A DNA stretch of 64,000 nt from RI-242 sp038246255 (GTDB taxonomy: Bacteria; Planctomycetota; UBA1135; GCA-002686595), in assembly GCA_038246255.1 (NCBI GenBank), contig JBBRWC010000002.1, positions 1-64,000 on the forward strand, in the 5' to 3' direction. Position numbers and translations under genes: made by a program. Under the pieces are notes generated by a model that had not been told where the DNA came from, did not search any database, and saw nothing but the letters and a program-made list of their open reading frames with translations. Shown piece by piece: positions 24,988 to 33,385 of the stretch (position 1 is its first letter; each line of letters begins with the position of its first letter).

Positions 24988-26082
24988 TCAGCCGTTCGGC
25001 GATTCGCCGGAGTCGCTCGTGAGCACGCGGTGACGGTTGCGGCGGATGTCGCGGAAGCTCACGAGCTGGCGGAGCTTTTCGTCCCACAGGTGGAGGCTCA
25101 TCGTGCCGAGGCTCTTCCACGTGGTGAGCGGCTTCACATGCTCGTCGAGCTTGGCCGCCTCGTGGCAGCGGACGAGGTAGTAGTTCGGGATGCGCGGGTT
25201 AAGGTGGTGCACGTGGTGGAACCCGATGTTCCCTGAGAACCAGCGCAGCACCGCGGGCAGCTTGTAGTACGAGCTGCCGAGCAGCGCCGCCGACGTGTAG
25301 TCCCAGTTCTCCTTGCGCTCCCAGTACGCACCCTCGAACTGGTGTTGGACGTAGAACAGCCACACCCCGCAGACCCCGGCGATACCCATCACGAGGAACT
25401 GCAGGACCAAGTACGGAACGACGCCGTAGATGGCCGACATCGCGACGGCCGTTGCGAGCAGTGCGACGTTCGTCCACCAGACCGATCGCCGCTCGCGCCG
25501 ACCCGCCTTGGGGTCGGGGAAACGCTGCCAAATCACGAAGACCAACAGCGGTGCGATGAGAAAAAGCACCAACGGGTTGCGTGCGAGGCGGTAGGCAAAA
25601 CGCTTCCAGCGCGACGACTCCAGGTACTCCTGCACGGTCATCGTCCACACGTCACCGGACCCACGCCGGTCGAGGTCCCCGGTGGTCGCGTGGTGGACGG
25701 CGTGTTGCCAGCGCCAATGGTAGTAAGGCGTCAGGGCCAAGAAGCCCGTGATGCTCCCCACGGTTGCGTTGGCGCGCCGGGACGGCAGGAAGGAATCGTG
25801 CCCGCAGTCGTGGGAGATGATGAAGACCCGCACCAGAAATGCCCCAGCGAGCACGGCGAGCGGCAGGGTCAGCCACCACGACACCGCCAGGGTGAAGTAC
25901 ATCGCGACCCACAACCCGGCGTAGGGGATGAGCGTGTTTGCGATCTGCCACACCGCCCGTCTGATTGACGGGGACTGGAAACCGGCGATGGCGCGCTTCC
26001 ATTCGGCCACGCTCGGCAGGGGTCGGGGTACGGAAGATTTTTCGCGGCTGGCAGCGCTCAGCATGGCTCGGTCGAACTCCAT
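24988..26082 (-). CDS. Membrane fatty acid desaturase (delta-12/omega-6 type)
   Basis: A 364-aa multi-spanning di-iron desaturase. The three histidine boxes are HDCGH (91-95), HAVHH (127-131) and HHVHH in GFHHVHHLNPRIPNY, spaced as in acyl-lipid delta-12 desaturases such as cyanobacterial DesA. It would introduce double bonds into membrane acyl chains and so control fluidity. Hydrophobic spans at 50-90 and 175-260 fit four membrane helices. ATG 26082 was chosen; another in-frame ATG 16 codons upstream (26130) is possible. The kinase gene follows about 100 bp downstream on the same strand and could regulate it, but nothing proves that. Confidence 0.88.
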   Translation of the reverse strand: MEFDRAMLSAASREKSSVPRPLPSVAEWKRAIAGFQSPSIRRAVWQIANTLIPYAGLWVAMYFTLAVSWWLTLPLAVLAGAFLVRVFIISHDCGHDSFLPSRRANATVGSITGFLALTPYYHWRWQHAVHHATTGDLDRRGSGDVWTMTVQEYLESSRWKRFAYRLARNPLVLFLIAPLLVFVIWQRFPDPKAGRRERRSVWWTNVALLATAVAMSAIYGVVPYLVLQFLVMGIAGVCGVWLFYVQHQFEGAYWERKENWDYTSAALLGSSYYKLPAVLRWFSGNIGFHHVHHLNPRIPNYYLVRCHEAAKLDEHVKPLTTWKSLGTMSLHLWDEKLRQLVSFRDIRRNRHRVLTSDSGESPNG

Positions 26083-26329
26083 CGCGCTCGGATGGACCGG
26101 TTCGATCCCGGATCCCTGGCGGCCAAACATTGTCGGCCGCAAATTGCCCTCTGGCCATAGCCCTAGAGCCAAAAGTTCCTCCGCGGTTTCCCAACCCGGG
26201 CTCCCGCGTCCCATGTGCCCCCGAGCGGCCATCGTTTGACGCAGTGGGGGTTCGGAGGGTATCCCTGCGGTCGTCGGCGGATCCCCGCCGGCGGCGCTTC
26301 GCGCGGCGGATGCCCTTCGCCGCACGGTC

Positions 26330-26440
26330 GTACTCGGGGCTTGATCGGCACGGGCCGAAGTTCCCGGAGGAACCCGGTGGGAATCCGGGACTGGCCCGCA
26401 GCCGTGAAGCCGCCCCTGGCGGCAAGTCGGATCGACCGGG
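26330..26440 (+). promoter_or_regulatory. Cobalamin (B12) riboswitch
   Basis: The region carries the conserved core of the AdoCbl/B12-box aptamer: cccggtgggaatccggg (26373-26389), then ctggcccgcagccgtgaagc (the CUG-CCCGCA-CGGUGA element) and the closing part ggcaagtcggatcgacc. GC-rich stems flank it on both sides (26270-26330). It sits 117 bp before the TTG of btuF in the leader of the btuF-btuC-btuD operon, the expected place for B12-repressed uptake genes. The exact 5' limit is uncertain. The rest of the 26083-26556 spacer holds no gene. Confidence 0.85.
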
Positions 26441-26556
26441 AAGCGCAACGCGACTTTCTTCCGCGCCTTCGGCCGCAAGGTGCTGCACATGGACCGTTTG
26501 AATTCCCGCCCCGCGCCTTTACCGTCGCCCCGCCCCGCCGCGCCGCGGAGGAAGCG

Positions 26557-27594
26557 TTGAGAGCTTTCCTCTTCGCCGGCGCGGCCGTGTTCGCCATCGC
26601 AGGCGTGTGGTTCATCGGACGCGAGTTCCGCGTCGCGTTCACACCTACGACGGCCACGACAGGGAGCAGCTCGGAAGCGGCCGCCCACGCGGGTTACCCG
26701 CGCAGCGCGACGTTGCCCGGCGGTGTGCAGTTCGAGCTCCCCGCGCCAGCGCGACGCATTGTTGCAACCACCGCACGCGCCGTGGAGTTCCTCGCGGACC
26801 TGTGCGAGCCGGAGCGCTTGGTGGGGTTCCCCGACCAGGCGCTCGAGTACGCAACGCTTGACGCCGCGATGGAAGCGGCGCTCGCCCCCGCCACGCGGTT
26901 CTACGCGTATGCGGCGGAGCCTGTCCTGCGCCTTGCTCCCGACCTTGTGGTCGCCGACCTGTGGCAGTCGGCCGATACACATGGGCGGTTGCGGGCATCG
27001 GGTGTGCCGCTGTTGATCCTGCCGGAACTGGTCGGCTGGGACGACGTGCGCACAACGCTATTGGCTCTTGGCACGCTGCTTGATCGCGACGCGATCGCGT
27101 CGGCGCTGGTCGCGGACGGTGAAGCGCGGATGGCGGCCCTCGCCGCGCGGGGTGTGCCGCGGCAGCGCGCGATGGTGTACTCCAACTTCGGCGCGAAGGG
27201 CTTCAGCGCGGGCGCTGGCACTTCGATCCACGAGATCATGGTGCTCGCCGGGCTGGCCAACGTCGTCGCCGAGGACGGCGGGCGCGGGCACCTTGACATG
27301 ACGTTCGAGCAGCTCCTGCGCATCGATCCGGACGTCATCATCGTCAGCGAACCTTTGGCGATCCCCGCCGCGCACACCGGCGACCGCGGGGGCGCAAGTG
27401 CCGCGTTGTTGCTCGCCGAACCGAGCCTCGCGGGCCTGCGCGCCGTGCGTGAACGGCGCATCGTCGCCCTGCCCGCGGGATTGTTCGCGTCCAACTCGCA
27501 CCGCATGGTGCGCGCTGCGGAAGTCCTGGCGGCCGCGGTCGAGGCCCTGCCCGCGGTGGGCGGGAGCCCTGTGGGGAGCGCGCCGGGCCGATGA
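26557..27594 (+). CDS. btuF: B12-type ABC transporter substrate-binding protein
   Basis: A 345-aa periplasmic binding protein of the BtuF/FhuD/FepB class (two lobes joined by a long helix). Conserved parts: RRIVATTARAVEFLADL, EPVLRLAPDLVVADLW, LDMTFEQLLRIDPDVIIVSEP. The N-terminus is a single hydrophobic helix (AFLFAGAAVFAIAGVWFIG) that would export and probably anchor it. The start is TTG 26557, set by a strong GGAGGAA 6-10 bases upstream; no ATG is in a fitting place. Location behind a cobalamin riboswitch and in front of a FecCD permease and an ATPase makes corrinoid import the likely role. Its stop overlaps the permease ATG (ATGA). Confidence 0.85.
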   Translation: MRAFLFAGAAVFAIAGVWFIGREFRVAFTPTTATTGSSSEAAAHAGYPRSATLPGGVQFELPAPARRIVATTARAVEFLADLCEPERLVGFPDQALEYATLDAAMEAALAPATRFYAYAAEPVLRLAPDLVVADLWQSADTHGRLRASGVPLLILPELVGWDDVRTTLLALGTLLDRDAIASALVADGEARMAALAARGVPRQRAMVYSNFGAKGFSAGAGTSIHEIMVLAGLANVVAEDGGRGHLDMTFEQLLRIDPDVIIVSEPLAIPAAHTGDRGGASAALLLAEPSLAGLRAVRERRIVALPAGLFASNSHRMVRAAEVLAAAVEALPAVGGSPVGSAPGR

Positions 27595-28658
27595 GCGTGT
27601 CACGGCCGCTGGCGAGGCCGTTCGCCCTTTTGCTTGGGGCGTCCTTGCCGATCCTCGTGCTGATCTCGGCGTCGGTGGGAGACACTTACGAACCGCCGGT
27701 TCGCGTGCTGCGAGCCGCCATGGGCGCCGCGGGGCTGGCGCAACCGCTCGGCGAGCCCGACCAGACGATCCTGATGCTGCGCCTTTGGCGCGCGCTCACG
27801 GCTGCGGGTGTAGGCGCCGCGCTCGCGTTTTCCGGCGCGCTGCTCCAGGGCTTGTTTCGCAACCCGCTCGCGGCTCCGTCCCTGATCGGTGTCACGGGGG
27901 GAGCGAGCCTCGGCGCTACCGTCGCGATCCTCGTGCTCGGCGGCTACGGCGCGGGGGTCGTCGCACAGAGCGGTCTCGCGCTGGGCGCCCTGCTGGTTCC
28001 CGTCGCGGCGTTCGTCGGCGCGCTTGCCACCGTCGCGCTCGTCGGCATCCTGGCGGCGCCACGCGGCAGGCTTTCCACGGCAACACTGCTCCTGTTCGGC
28101 ATCGCGGTGAACATGTGTGTCGCCGGCATCTTCGCGGCGATCCAGTCTGTCGTCCTGCGCGATTGGGAAGTGAGCCGCGCGATCATGGCGTGGACGTTCG
28201 GCACGCTCGACGACCGGACGGGCATGCACGCGGCGACGATCTGGATCGCGCTCGCGGCCAGTGCGGCCGCGATCCCGTTTGTGTCGCTCGAACTGGATCT
28301 GTTCCAAGGTGGCGAGGATGACGCCAAGAGCCTGGGTGTCGCCGTGGGGCGCACCAAGATGGTCGCCCTCGTTGCGGCCACTCTCGCCGCGGCTGCGGCC
28401 ACGGCGGTGGCGGGGCAGATCGCGTTCATCGGGTTGATGGTGCCCCACGCGGTGCGCTTGATCGCCAGCCCGCGCCACCGCGTGCTTCTGCCTTTGTGTT
28501 TGGTCGCGGGAGCCGTATTCCTTTTGGGCGCGGACGCGGGCCAACGTGCGGTGTTCGGCGAAGGCCGGTTGCAACCGGGTGTGTTGATGGCGCTGCTGGG
28601 CGGCCCGTTTTTCGTCGTGCTACTCGTCAAAAAGCGGCGGGAGGTCGGCACGTGGTGA
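27591..28658 (+). CDS. btuC: FecCD-family ABC permease for cobalamin
   Basis: A 355-aa protein with about nine to ten membrane segments. FecCD/BtuC signatures: LRLWRALTAAGVGAALAFSG, GALLQGLFRNPLAAPSLIGV, and GQIAFIGLMVPHAVRLI near the C-terminus, which contacts the ATPase. It would form the dimeric inner-membrane channel for B12. ATG 27591 overlaps the btuF stop and its own stop overlaps the ATPase start, so the three genes are translationally coupled under riboswitch control. A siderophore transporter would look alike; the riboswitch argues for corrinoids. Confidence 0.88.
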   Translation: MSVSRPLARPFALLLGASLPILVLISASVGDTYEPPVRVLRAAMGAAGLAQPLGEPDQTILMLRLWRALTAAGVGAALAFSGALLQGLFRNPLAAPSLIGVTGGASLGATVAILVLGGYGAGVVAQSGLALGALLVPVAAFVGALATVALVGILAAPRGRLSTATLLLFGIAVNMCVAGIFAAIQSVVLRDWEVSRAIMAWTFGTLDDRTGMHAATIWIALAASAAAIPFVSLELDLFQGGEDDAKSLGVAVGRTKMVALVAATLAAAAATAVAGQIAFIGLMVPHAVRLIASPRHRVLLPLCLVAGAVFLLGADAGQRAVFGEGRLQPGVLMALLGGPFFVVLLVKKRREVGTW

Positions 28659-29446
28659 ACCCGCTCGAAGCACTCGACATCGTCTTTGCGTATCCCGGTC
28701 CAGTGGAAGCGCTGCGCGGCGCGAGTCTCGCGATCCACGGTGGCGAGCTGCTTGTCGTTGTCGGACCCAACGGGTCGGGCAAAAGTACGCTTCTGCGCTG
28801 CTTGGCGGGACTCGCAACTCCCCAGCGCGGTGAAGTGCTGTTGTGTGGCACTCCCTACTCCGCGCTCTCGCCGCGACAACGCGCGCTCGCGGTTGCCGTC
28901 GTGCCCCAGTTCCTGCCAAGCCTACCGGACGTGCTCGTGATCGATTTTGTCCTCGGTGGGCGTTATGCCCATCTCGAGCGACTGCGCGGTCCGGCGCCAC
29001 ACGACCTCGACGTCGCACACCGGGCGCTCGTCGACTGCGACGCTGACGACGTCGCGCGCCGCCGAATGGACGAGCTCTCGGGTGGCCAGCGCCAGCGTGT
29101 TTTGATTGCGCGCGCACTCGCGCAGGAAGCGGGGGTGCTGCTCGTTGACGAACCCACGAACTCGTTGGACCCCGAACACCAGGTGCGCGTGTTCGCGCTC
29201 TTGCACCAGCTCGCGAAGGGCGGCAAGGCCGTGGTCGTCGTGACCCACGACCTCGTCCTGTGCGGGCAGTTCGCCGACCGTCTCGTCCTGATGGCGGCGG
29301 GGCGTGTGCACGTGGACGGCAAGGTCGAGTCGGTGCTGCGCCCTGAAGTGCTCGGACCCGTTTACGGGCCGCACCTTTCGTTCGGACGCCTGATGGGTTC
29401 GGACGGACGCGAGCGCCCCTACGCGCTGCCCTGGCTGCGCTCCTGA
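28652..29446 (+). CDS. btuD: ABC transporter ATPase for cobalamin
   Basis: A 264-aa ATPase. Walker A is GPNGSGKST, the Q-loop is VVPQFLP, the signature is LSGGQRQR, Walker B is VLLVDEP and the H-loop His is in VVVTHDL. It pairs with the FecCD permease and powers uptake. GTG 28652 lies 7 bases after GGAGG; the next codon, GTG 28655, overlaps the permease stop and is an equally possible start. The 3' end runs 28 bp into the convergent SDR gene. Confidence 0.88.
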   Translation: MVNPLEALDIVFAYPGPVEALRGASLAIHGGELLVVVGPNGSGKSTLLRCLAGLATPQRGEVLLCGTPYSALSPRQRALAVAVVPQFLPSLPDVLVIDFVLGGRYAHLERLRGPAPHDLDVAHRALVDCDADDVARRRMDELSGGQRQRVLIARALAQEAGVLLVDEPTNSLDPEHQVRVFALLHQLAKGGKAVVVVTHDLVLCGQFADRLVLMAAGRVHVDGKVESVLRPEVLGPVYGPHLSFGRLMGSDGRERPYALPWLRS

Positions 29447-30201
29447 ACTTCTTTTTCGTCGCCCATTCGACGGCGCGAAAAGCGCGGCAGACCGTCGGTG
29501 GCCAAGAGGTCGGCGATCTGCGCGGCAGGTGTCGCAGGCGAAAGCAATTCGCCACGGGCATGCAGCGCTTCAAAACGGGCGCGGCGGGGGAACGATGCGG
29601 GGTCCGCGGCGCGGATCTTGGCCTGCATCGCCGTGTCGACGACACCTGGTGCGTAGCTAATCACCGCGGCGTCGCGCCCGTGCAGCGCGGGCACTTCCTC
29701 GAGTTCGATGCCGAGGACGGCAGACGCCATGTCAAGCGCCGCTTTCGTTTGGCAATAGGCGCTCCAGCCCGGATACGCACTCGTCGCGGCGCCGCTCGAC
29801 ACATTGACGATGCGCAGGGCTGCGTGCTCGGAGTTGCGCAGCGCCCAGCCCATCAGCCACGTGGGTGAAGCCGCGCCAACGAGGAGCGCCCGTGCGATGG
29901 TCCGTGCTTGCACCTCGTGGGTCGCCTCGTGGTCGAGCTGTGCAGCGTTGTTGACGAGGCCTAACCGCGTGACGCCCGCGAGCGAGAACTCCTGCGGCTG
30001 CTGGTGCGCCATCCACTCGGCGAGCGCATTCGGGTCGCCAAGGTCGATGCGCGCGTGGTGGTAGCGCCGCGGGTCCAGGTTCGCTGGCCCGGCGCTGCGC
30101 GCGATGCCGAGCACGCGCCATCCGCGCTCCAAAAGGACTTTTGCCACCGCGAGGCCGAGGCCGCGGCTCGTGCCCGTTACGACGGCGACGGCGCTCTCCA
30201 T
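29419..30201 (-). CDS. Short-chain dehydrogenase/reductase
   Basis: About 260 aa, classical SDR fold. Cofactor motif VTGTSRGLG, LVNNAAQL, catalytic Ser in VNVSSGAA, and Tyr/Lys in SAYCQTK. The absence of an acidic residue at the end of the second strand (LGIARSAG) favours NADP(H). Sequence around the active site (SSGAATSAYPGWSAYC) resembles the benzil/sepiapterin reductase branch. ATG 30201 gives a normal N-terminus; ATG 30213 is also possible. It is convergent with btuD (28-bp overlap of 3' ends) and has no clear pathway partner. The substrate is unknown. Confidence 0.82.
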   Translation of the reverse strand: MESAVAVVTGTSRGLGLAVAKVLLERGWRVLGIARSAGPANLDPRRYHHARIDLGDPNALAEWMAHQQPQEFSLAGVTRLGLVNNAAQLDHEATHEVQARTIARALLVGAASPTWLMGWALRNSEHAALRIVNVSSGAATSAYPGWSAYCQTKAALDMASAVLGIELEEVPALHGRDAAVISYAPGVVDTAMQAKIRAADPASFPRRARFEALHARGELLSPATPAAQIADLLATDGLPRFSRRRMGDEKEVQERSQGSA

Positions 30202-30252
30202 AGGTGCGAGCATGCCACGGGACGGCGCGCCCGCAATCCCCGTCGGCGCGGA

Positions 30253-31506
30253 TCAGCGCCGCGGGAGGCGCGACGCGACGAGCACGGTCGTCGGCACCGG
30301 CGGGAAGGGCATCGAGAAGCGCCAGGCCGTGAAGTGGGCCGGGTCCCAGCCCATGCGCTGGAGTGTGTAGCGCACGAGCTCGGCCGAGCGCGGAATCGCG
30401 ACGGACGCGAGCCCAATAAGCCCGGAGCCCAGGTTCACGAGGCGCTCCCCGTACGGCACCTCGCGCCCTTCGCGCTCCTTTTCCCCTAGCGGAGGGCGCC
30501 CGTCCAGACGACCGAGCAGCCGCAGCTCGGGCTCGAGACCCCACCCAAGGTCCCGGTGCAAGAGGACGTCGACCTGCAGGTGCTCGGCAGGTGTGAGGAG
30601 GTTGGCGCCGACCTCTCCCCAACCGTCGTCGTCGTCGGAGGTGCGCCGACCGCGACGCCGGCTGACGACACCATAGGTGCAGGTCAGCAGACTTGAGTTC
30701 CCGATCGTTCCCCCGGGCAACTCGAATCGGGTTTCGGTTGCGTTGCGGGCCACATCGACCCGCGGCAGCGGTTTGGAGCAAAAATGCGCGACGAGGGGCG
30801 CAGCGTCGATTCCGCCGGGCGGCATCTCCAGCGGATCGCCGCTGCCGGGTGTCGCGGTGCCGTCTGTTAGGGAGTACGCCTGGCTCGCAAACAACAACCA
30901 GCGCACATTGGGGCGCATCCGCCGAAAGTCGATCAGGCCGCCAACTTGGACGACGTCGACCCAGTCCGGGTCGTCCCCGTTGGGTGCGAGGATGCTGACC
31001 GAGACCTGGGCGCGCGCTTGGACACCCCAGATGGCGCTATTGCCCTGAAACGCAAGTCGGCGGGCCTGCTCCAGCGTCTCTGGTTCCAGCCGACCGTGCC
31101 CAAGCCCCTGGACGAGGATGTCGAGCGTTCCGCGGTTGCCCGCGTGGGCCGCCATCATCTGGTCAAACTCTGAAAGAGCGCGGTCGAGTTCCGCGGTGGC
31201 CGCGAGGCCCGCATGGCCCGCAAGTGCGTCGCGGATTTTCCGCAGCCCCGCGGTGCCCGGCACGAAGCGCAGCGCCGCCGCCGGGTCCGTGGTGCCCACG
31301 AGCCTGGCGACCTTCCATGCGAGGTTCTTATTGAGGTCGAAGCGGCGCGCAACATCCTGGGGGCGGCCCGGATCCGCCTCCGCTGCCCGCAGGGCATTTT
31401 CCAGGGCACCCCGCAGCCCGTGCAGGGACGCCACGAATGCATCGCCGAACGATTCGACGACGAGGTGCGGACCGGAGTCCGGCGCCGCTCGGGGGGCCTT
31501 GGTCAT
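30253..31506 (-). CDS. Protein of unknown function with helix-turn-helix-like N-terminus
   Basis: 417 aa, not recognised. ATG 31506 is the first Met with normal composition downstream; the frame is open further upstream but Arg-rich. The first 150 residues are helical and include a segment that looks like a DNA-binding helix-turn-helix (DVARRFDLNKNLAWKVARLV, about residues 51-70). The C-terminal 260 residues are beta-rich (DWVDVVQVGGLIDFRRM, FELPGGTIGNSSLLTC). No signal peptide or membrane segment. It could be a transcription regulator with a large ligand-binding domain, but that is a guess from the pattern. It follows the SDR start by about 50 bp on the same strand. Confidence 0.6.
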   Translation of the reverse strand: MTKAPRAAPDSGPHLVVESFGDAFVASLHGLRGALENALRAAEADPGRPQDVARRFDLNKNLAWKVARLVGTTDPAAALRFVPGTAGLRKIRDALAGHAGLAATAELDRALSEFDQMMAAHAGNRGTLDILVQGLGHGRLEPETLEQARRLAFQGNSAIWGVQARAQVSVSILAPNGDDPDWVDVVQVGGLIDFRRMRPNVRWLLFASQAYSLTDGTATPGSGDPLEMPPGGIDAAPLVAHFCSKPLPRVDVARNATETRFELPGGTIGNSSLLTCTYGVVSRRRGRRTSDDDDGWGEVGANLLTPAEHLQVDVLLHRDLGWGLEPELRLLGRLDGRPPLGEKEREGREVPYGERLVNLGSGLIGLASVAIPRSAELVRYTLQRMGWDPAHFTAWRFSMPFPPVPTTVLVASRLPRR

Positions 31507-31943
31507 GGGAGGGGGGTGGCAAAGGCTGATGTCGGGCGCGGCTCCAAGGGTGCTGTGGCGCGCGCCCAGGGCGGGTGAAAGCTCGCGATTTGCCCGGGTA
31601 AATCGCGCAGAGTGTAACCGGCCGCGTCGCTCGGCCCTTGGGTTTCGGCGTCGCCCGATACCTGGCCCTTGCGGGGCAAGGCTCGAGGAATCCCGCGCGA
31701 GCCGCGAGGTGGCTTCAGGGGATTGCGGACGGAATTCGGAAACGCTGTGGACGGCGGTCGGGGGGGGCCGAGTGCCGCGAACGGCCCGCAAGCGTTGCGC
31801 GGGCCGCGGATCCACGGAAGATCTAACCCACCCGCGCGCGCGCTGGGAATTTCAGATTTCGCGGCGGAACTCGCCCACTTCGCCGCCGTGAACGGGTAGC
31901 GAGTCCGCGGAGAGGTCACGTGGCCGAATCGAAGGACACCCCC
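31507..31943. other. Intergenic region, nothing recognised
   Basis: The 437-bp spacer lies between the 417-aa unknown gene (minus) and the sigma-factor pseudogene (plus). No coding frame, RNA gene or clear hairpin could be supported. It should contain the promoter of the unknown gene. Confidence 0.5.
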
Positions 31944-32603
31944 ATGCGGCATGCAGAGACAGGAGTCCAAGATGGAGCGCACAGCCCCTTCCCGGCGCTG
32001 CTAGCGCGGGCTCGCGCCAGGGAAGCGGACGCCCTCGCGGAGCTCGTCGGTCGTTTTTAACCCCGCGTGGAAAGCCAGGTTCACATCAGCCTCGCCCGGG
32101 ACGCCCGCATCGGGCGGCCGTGGTTGCGGGCCCGGTTCAGCACCGGCGACGTCGTGTAGGAGGTTTTCCGCAGCGTCCTCGAAGACCTGACGGAGTTCGC
32201 AGGGAAAACGGAGGACGGGTTCTGTGGCTGGCTCGCAACGCTGGTTCGCGACCGCATCGTCGACTCGATTCGGCTGCACGCGGCTACCCGCCGCGACGGT
32301 CGGGTGGAGCGCCCCATTGGGGCCAACTCGCCGACGGGGTTCGAGGGCAGGGACCCCGACCCCGCGTTTGTCGCCATGCAGGCCGAACAGGCGCGAGAAG
32401 TCGAGCAGGCCATGGCCGAGCTCGAGCCGCGCCTGCGGCACCTCGTGCGCGCGCGGATCGAAGGGCTCGCGTCGTTCCGCGAACTGGCCGAGCAACTGGG
32501 TTATGGCTCGGAATCGAGCGCCCGGCGCGCATTTTTCGAAGCACAGTCGAAGCTCGCACTTCGGCTGTCCAATCTGCGTTCCGCAGGGCAAGGCCCCGCG
32601 TGA
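31944..32603 (+). pseudogene. ECF-like sigma factor pseudogene (two in-frame stops)
   Basis: From ATG 31944 (GAAGGA upstream) to TGA 32601-32603, one frame encodes a 219-codon sigma-70 family protein of the planctomycete type, but codon 39 is TAA (32058-32060) and codon 72 is TAG (32157-32159). Between and after the stops the sequence still reads well: SLARDARIGRPWLRARFSTG before the TAG, EVFRSVLEDLTEF after it, then region 4 (LRHLVRARIEGLASFRELAE). The TAG falls in a DVVxEVF motif of region 2 where Gln (CAG) is normal, a single C-to-T change. The 3' end overlaps the kinase remnant start (GTGA), as in intact sigma/kinase pairs. Confidence 0.8.
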
Positions 32604-33347
32604 CGCAGGGATCGGGAACCAGGGTCGATGCGGACCTTGAATCGCTCGTTGCTCTCGCGCTGGACCTGCGCGACCGCGGCGATCCCGATTGGCTGGAGGC
32701 CGCGTGCAAGGATGCACCTGCGGCCAAACCTATGGTGCTGCGCGCGGTGGCTGCCGCCGACACCCTGCCCTCGGCTTTGGCGCACGCTTACGGCGCCGAC
32801 TCGCCCCTTGGGCAGGTGGTCGAAGGCCGTTACCGGATCCTGCGTCGGCTGGGCGCGGGCGCCATGAGCGTGGTGTACGAAGCCGAAGATCTGGCGCTCG
32901 GGCGCCGGGTCGCATTGAAGTGGTTGCGCGCGGGCATCTTTGAGCACGCGCGCGCAAGGGAGCGTTGCTCACGACCGTGGCCGTCGCCGTCCTGTGGCGT
33001 GGGCACCACCGTGAAAGCCGTCATGCACAAAGGCTCGAGTTGGCGCGCCGTTTTCCGCCCAACTTCACGATCGTCGATCCCCAAAACCGCGTGTGGGTGC
33101 ACGCAACGGACTGGCGCGAACTTGGTGATCTCCTCGACCGCGCCGCGGCCGTGTGTCTCGATCCGCTTCCGACCCTTTTGCTCCGCGCATCGTTTCGGCT
33201 CGACCACGGTGATCGTGCGGGCGCGGTTGAGGACATGCGTCGGATCGGGCGCCACGAGAAAACGCCACACAAGTGCTCGAAGCACTGCTCGGAGCGCTCG
33301 AAGACGAAGTCCGAGGAACACGCGTCCTTTCGGTCACCGACCGGTGA
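32600..33347 (+). pseudogene. Ser/Thr protein kinase pseudogene, catalytic core deleted
   Basis: GTG 32600 overlaps the sigma pseudogene stop. The first 120 codons give an N-terminal region and the start of a Hanks-type kinase: RYRILRRLGAGAMSVVYEAE (Gly-rich loop) and RVALKWLRAG (ATP-binding Lys). At about 32960 the sequence switches frame and jumps directly to a membrane helix and C-terminal tail (LLTTVAVAVLW, FTIVDPQNRVWVHATDWREL). HRD, DFG and all later kinase motifs are absent, so several hundred codons are missing. A second frameshift near 33270 is needed to reach QVLEALLGALEDEVRGTRV and the stop at 33345-33347. The product cannot be an active kinase. Confidence 0.78.
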
Positions 33348-33385
33348 AGGCACGGGCGCGCGTTCCCGCAACTCGAGGACTTGCC

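Noticed and set aside
31944..32603. Stop-codon recoding rather than a pseudogene
   Set aside because: Two different stops (TAA, TAG), while all other genes use these codons as normal stops, and the coupled kinase is also broken.
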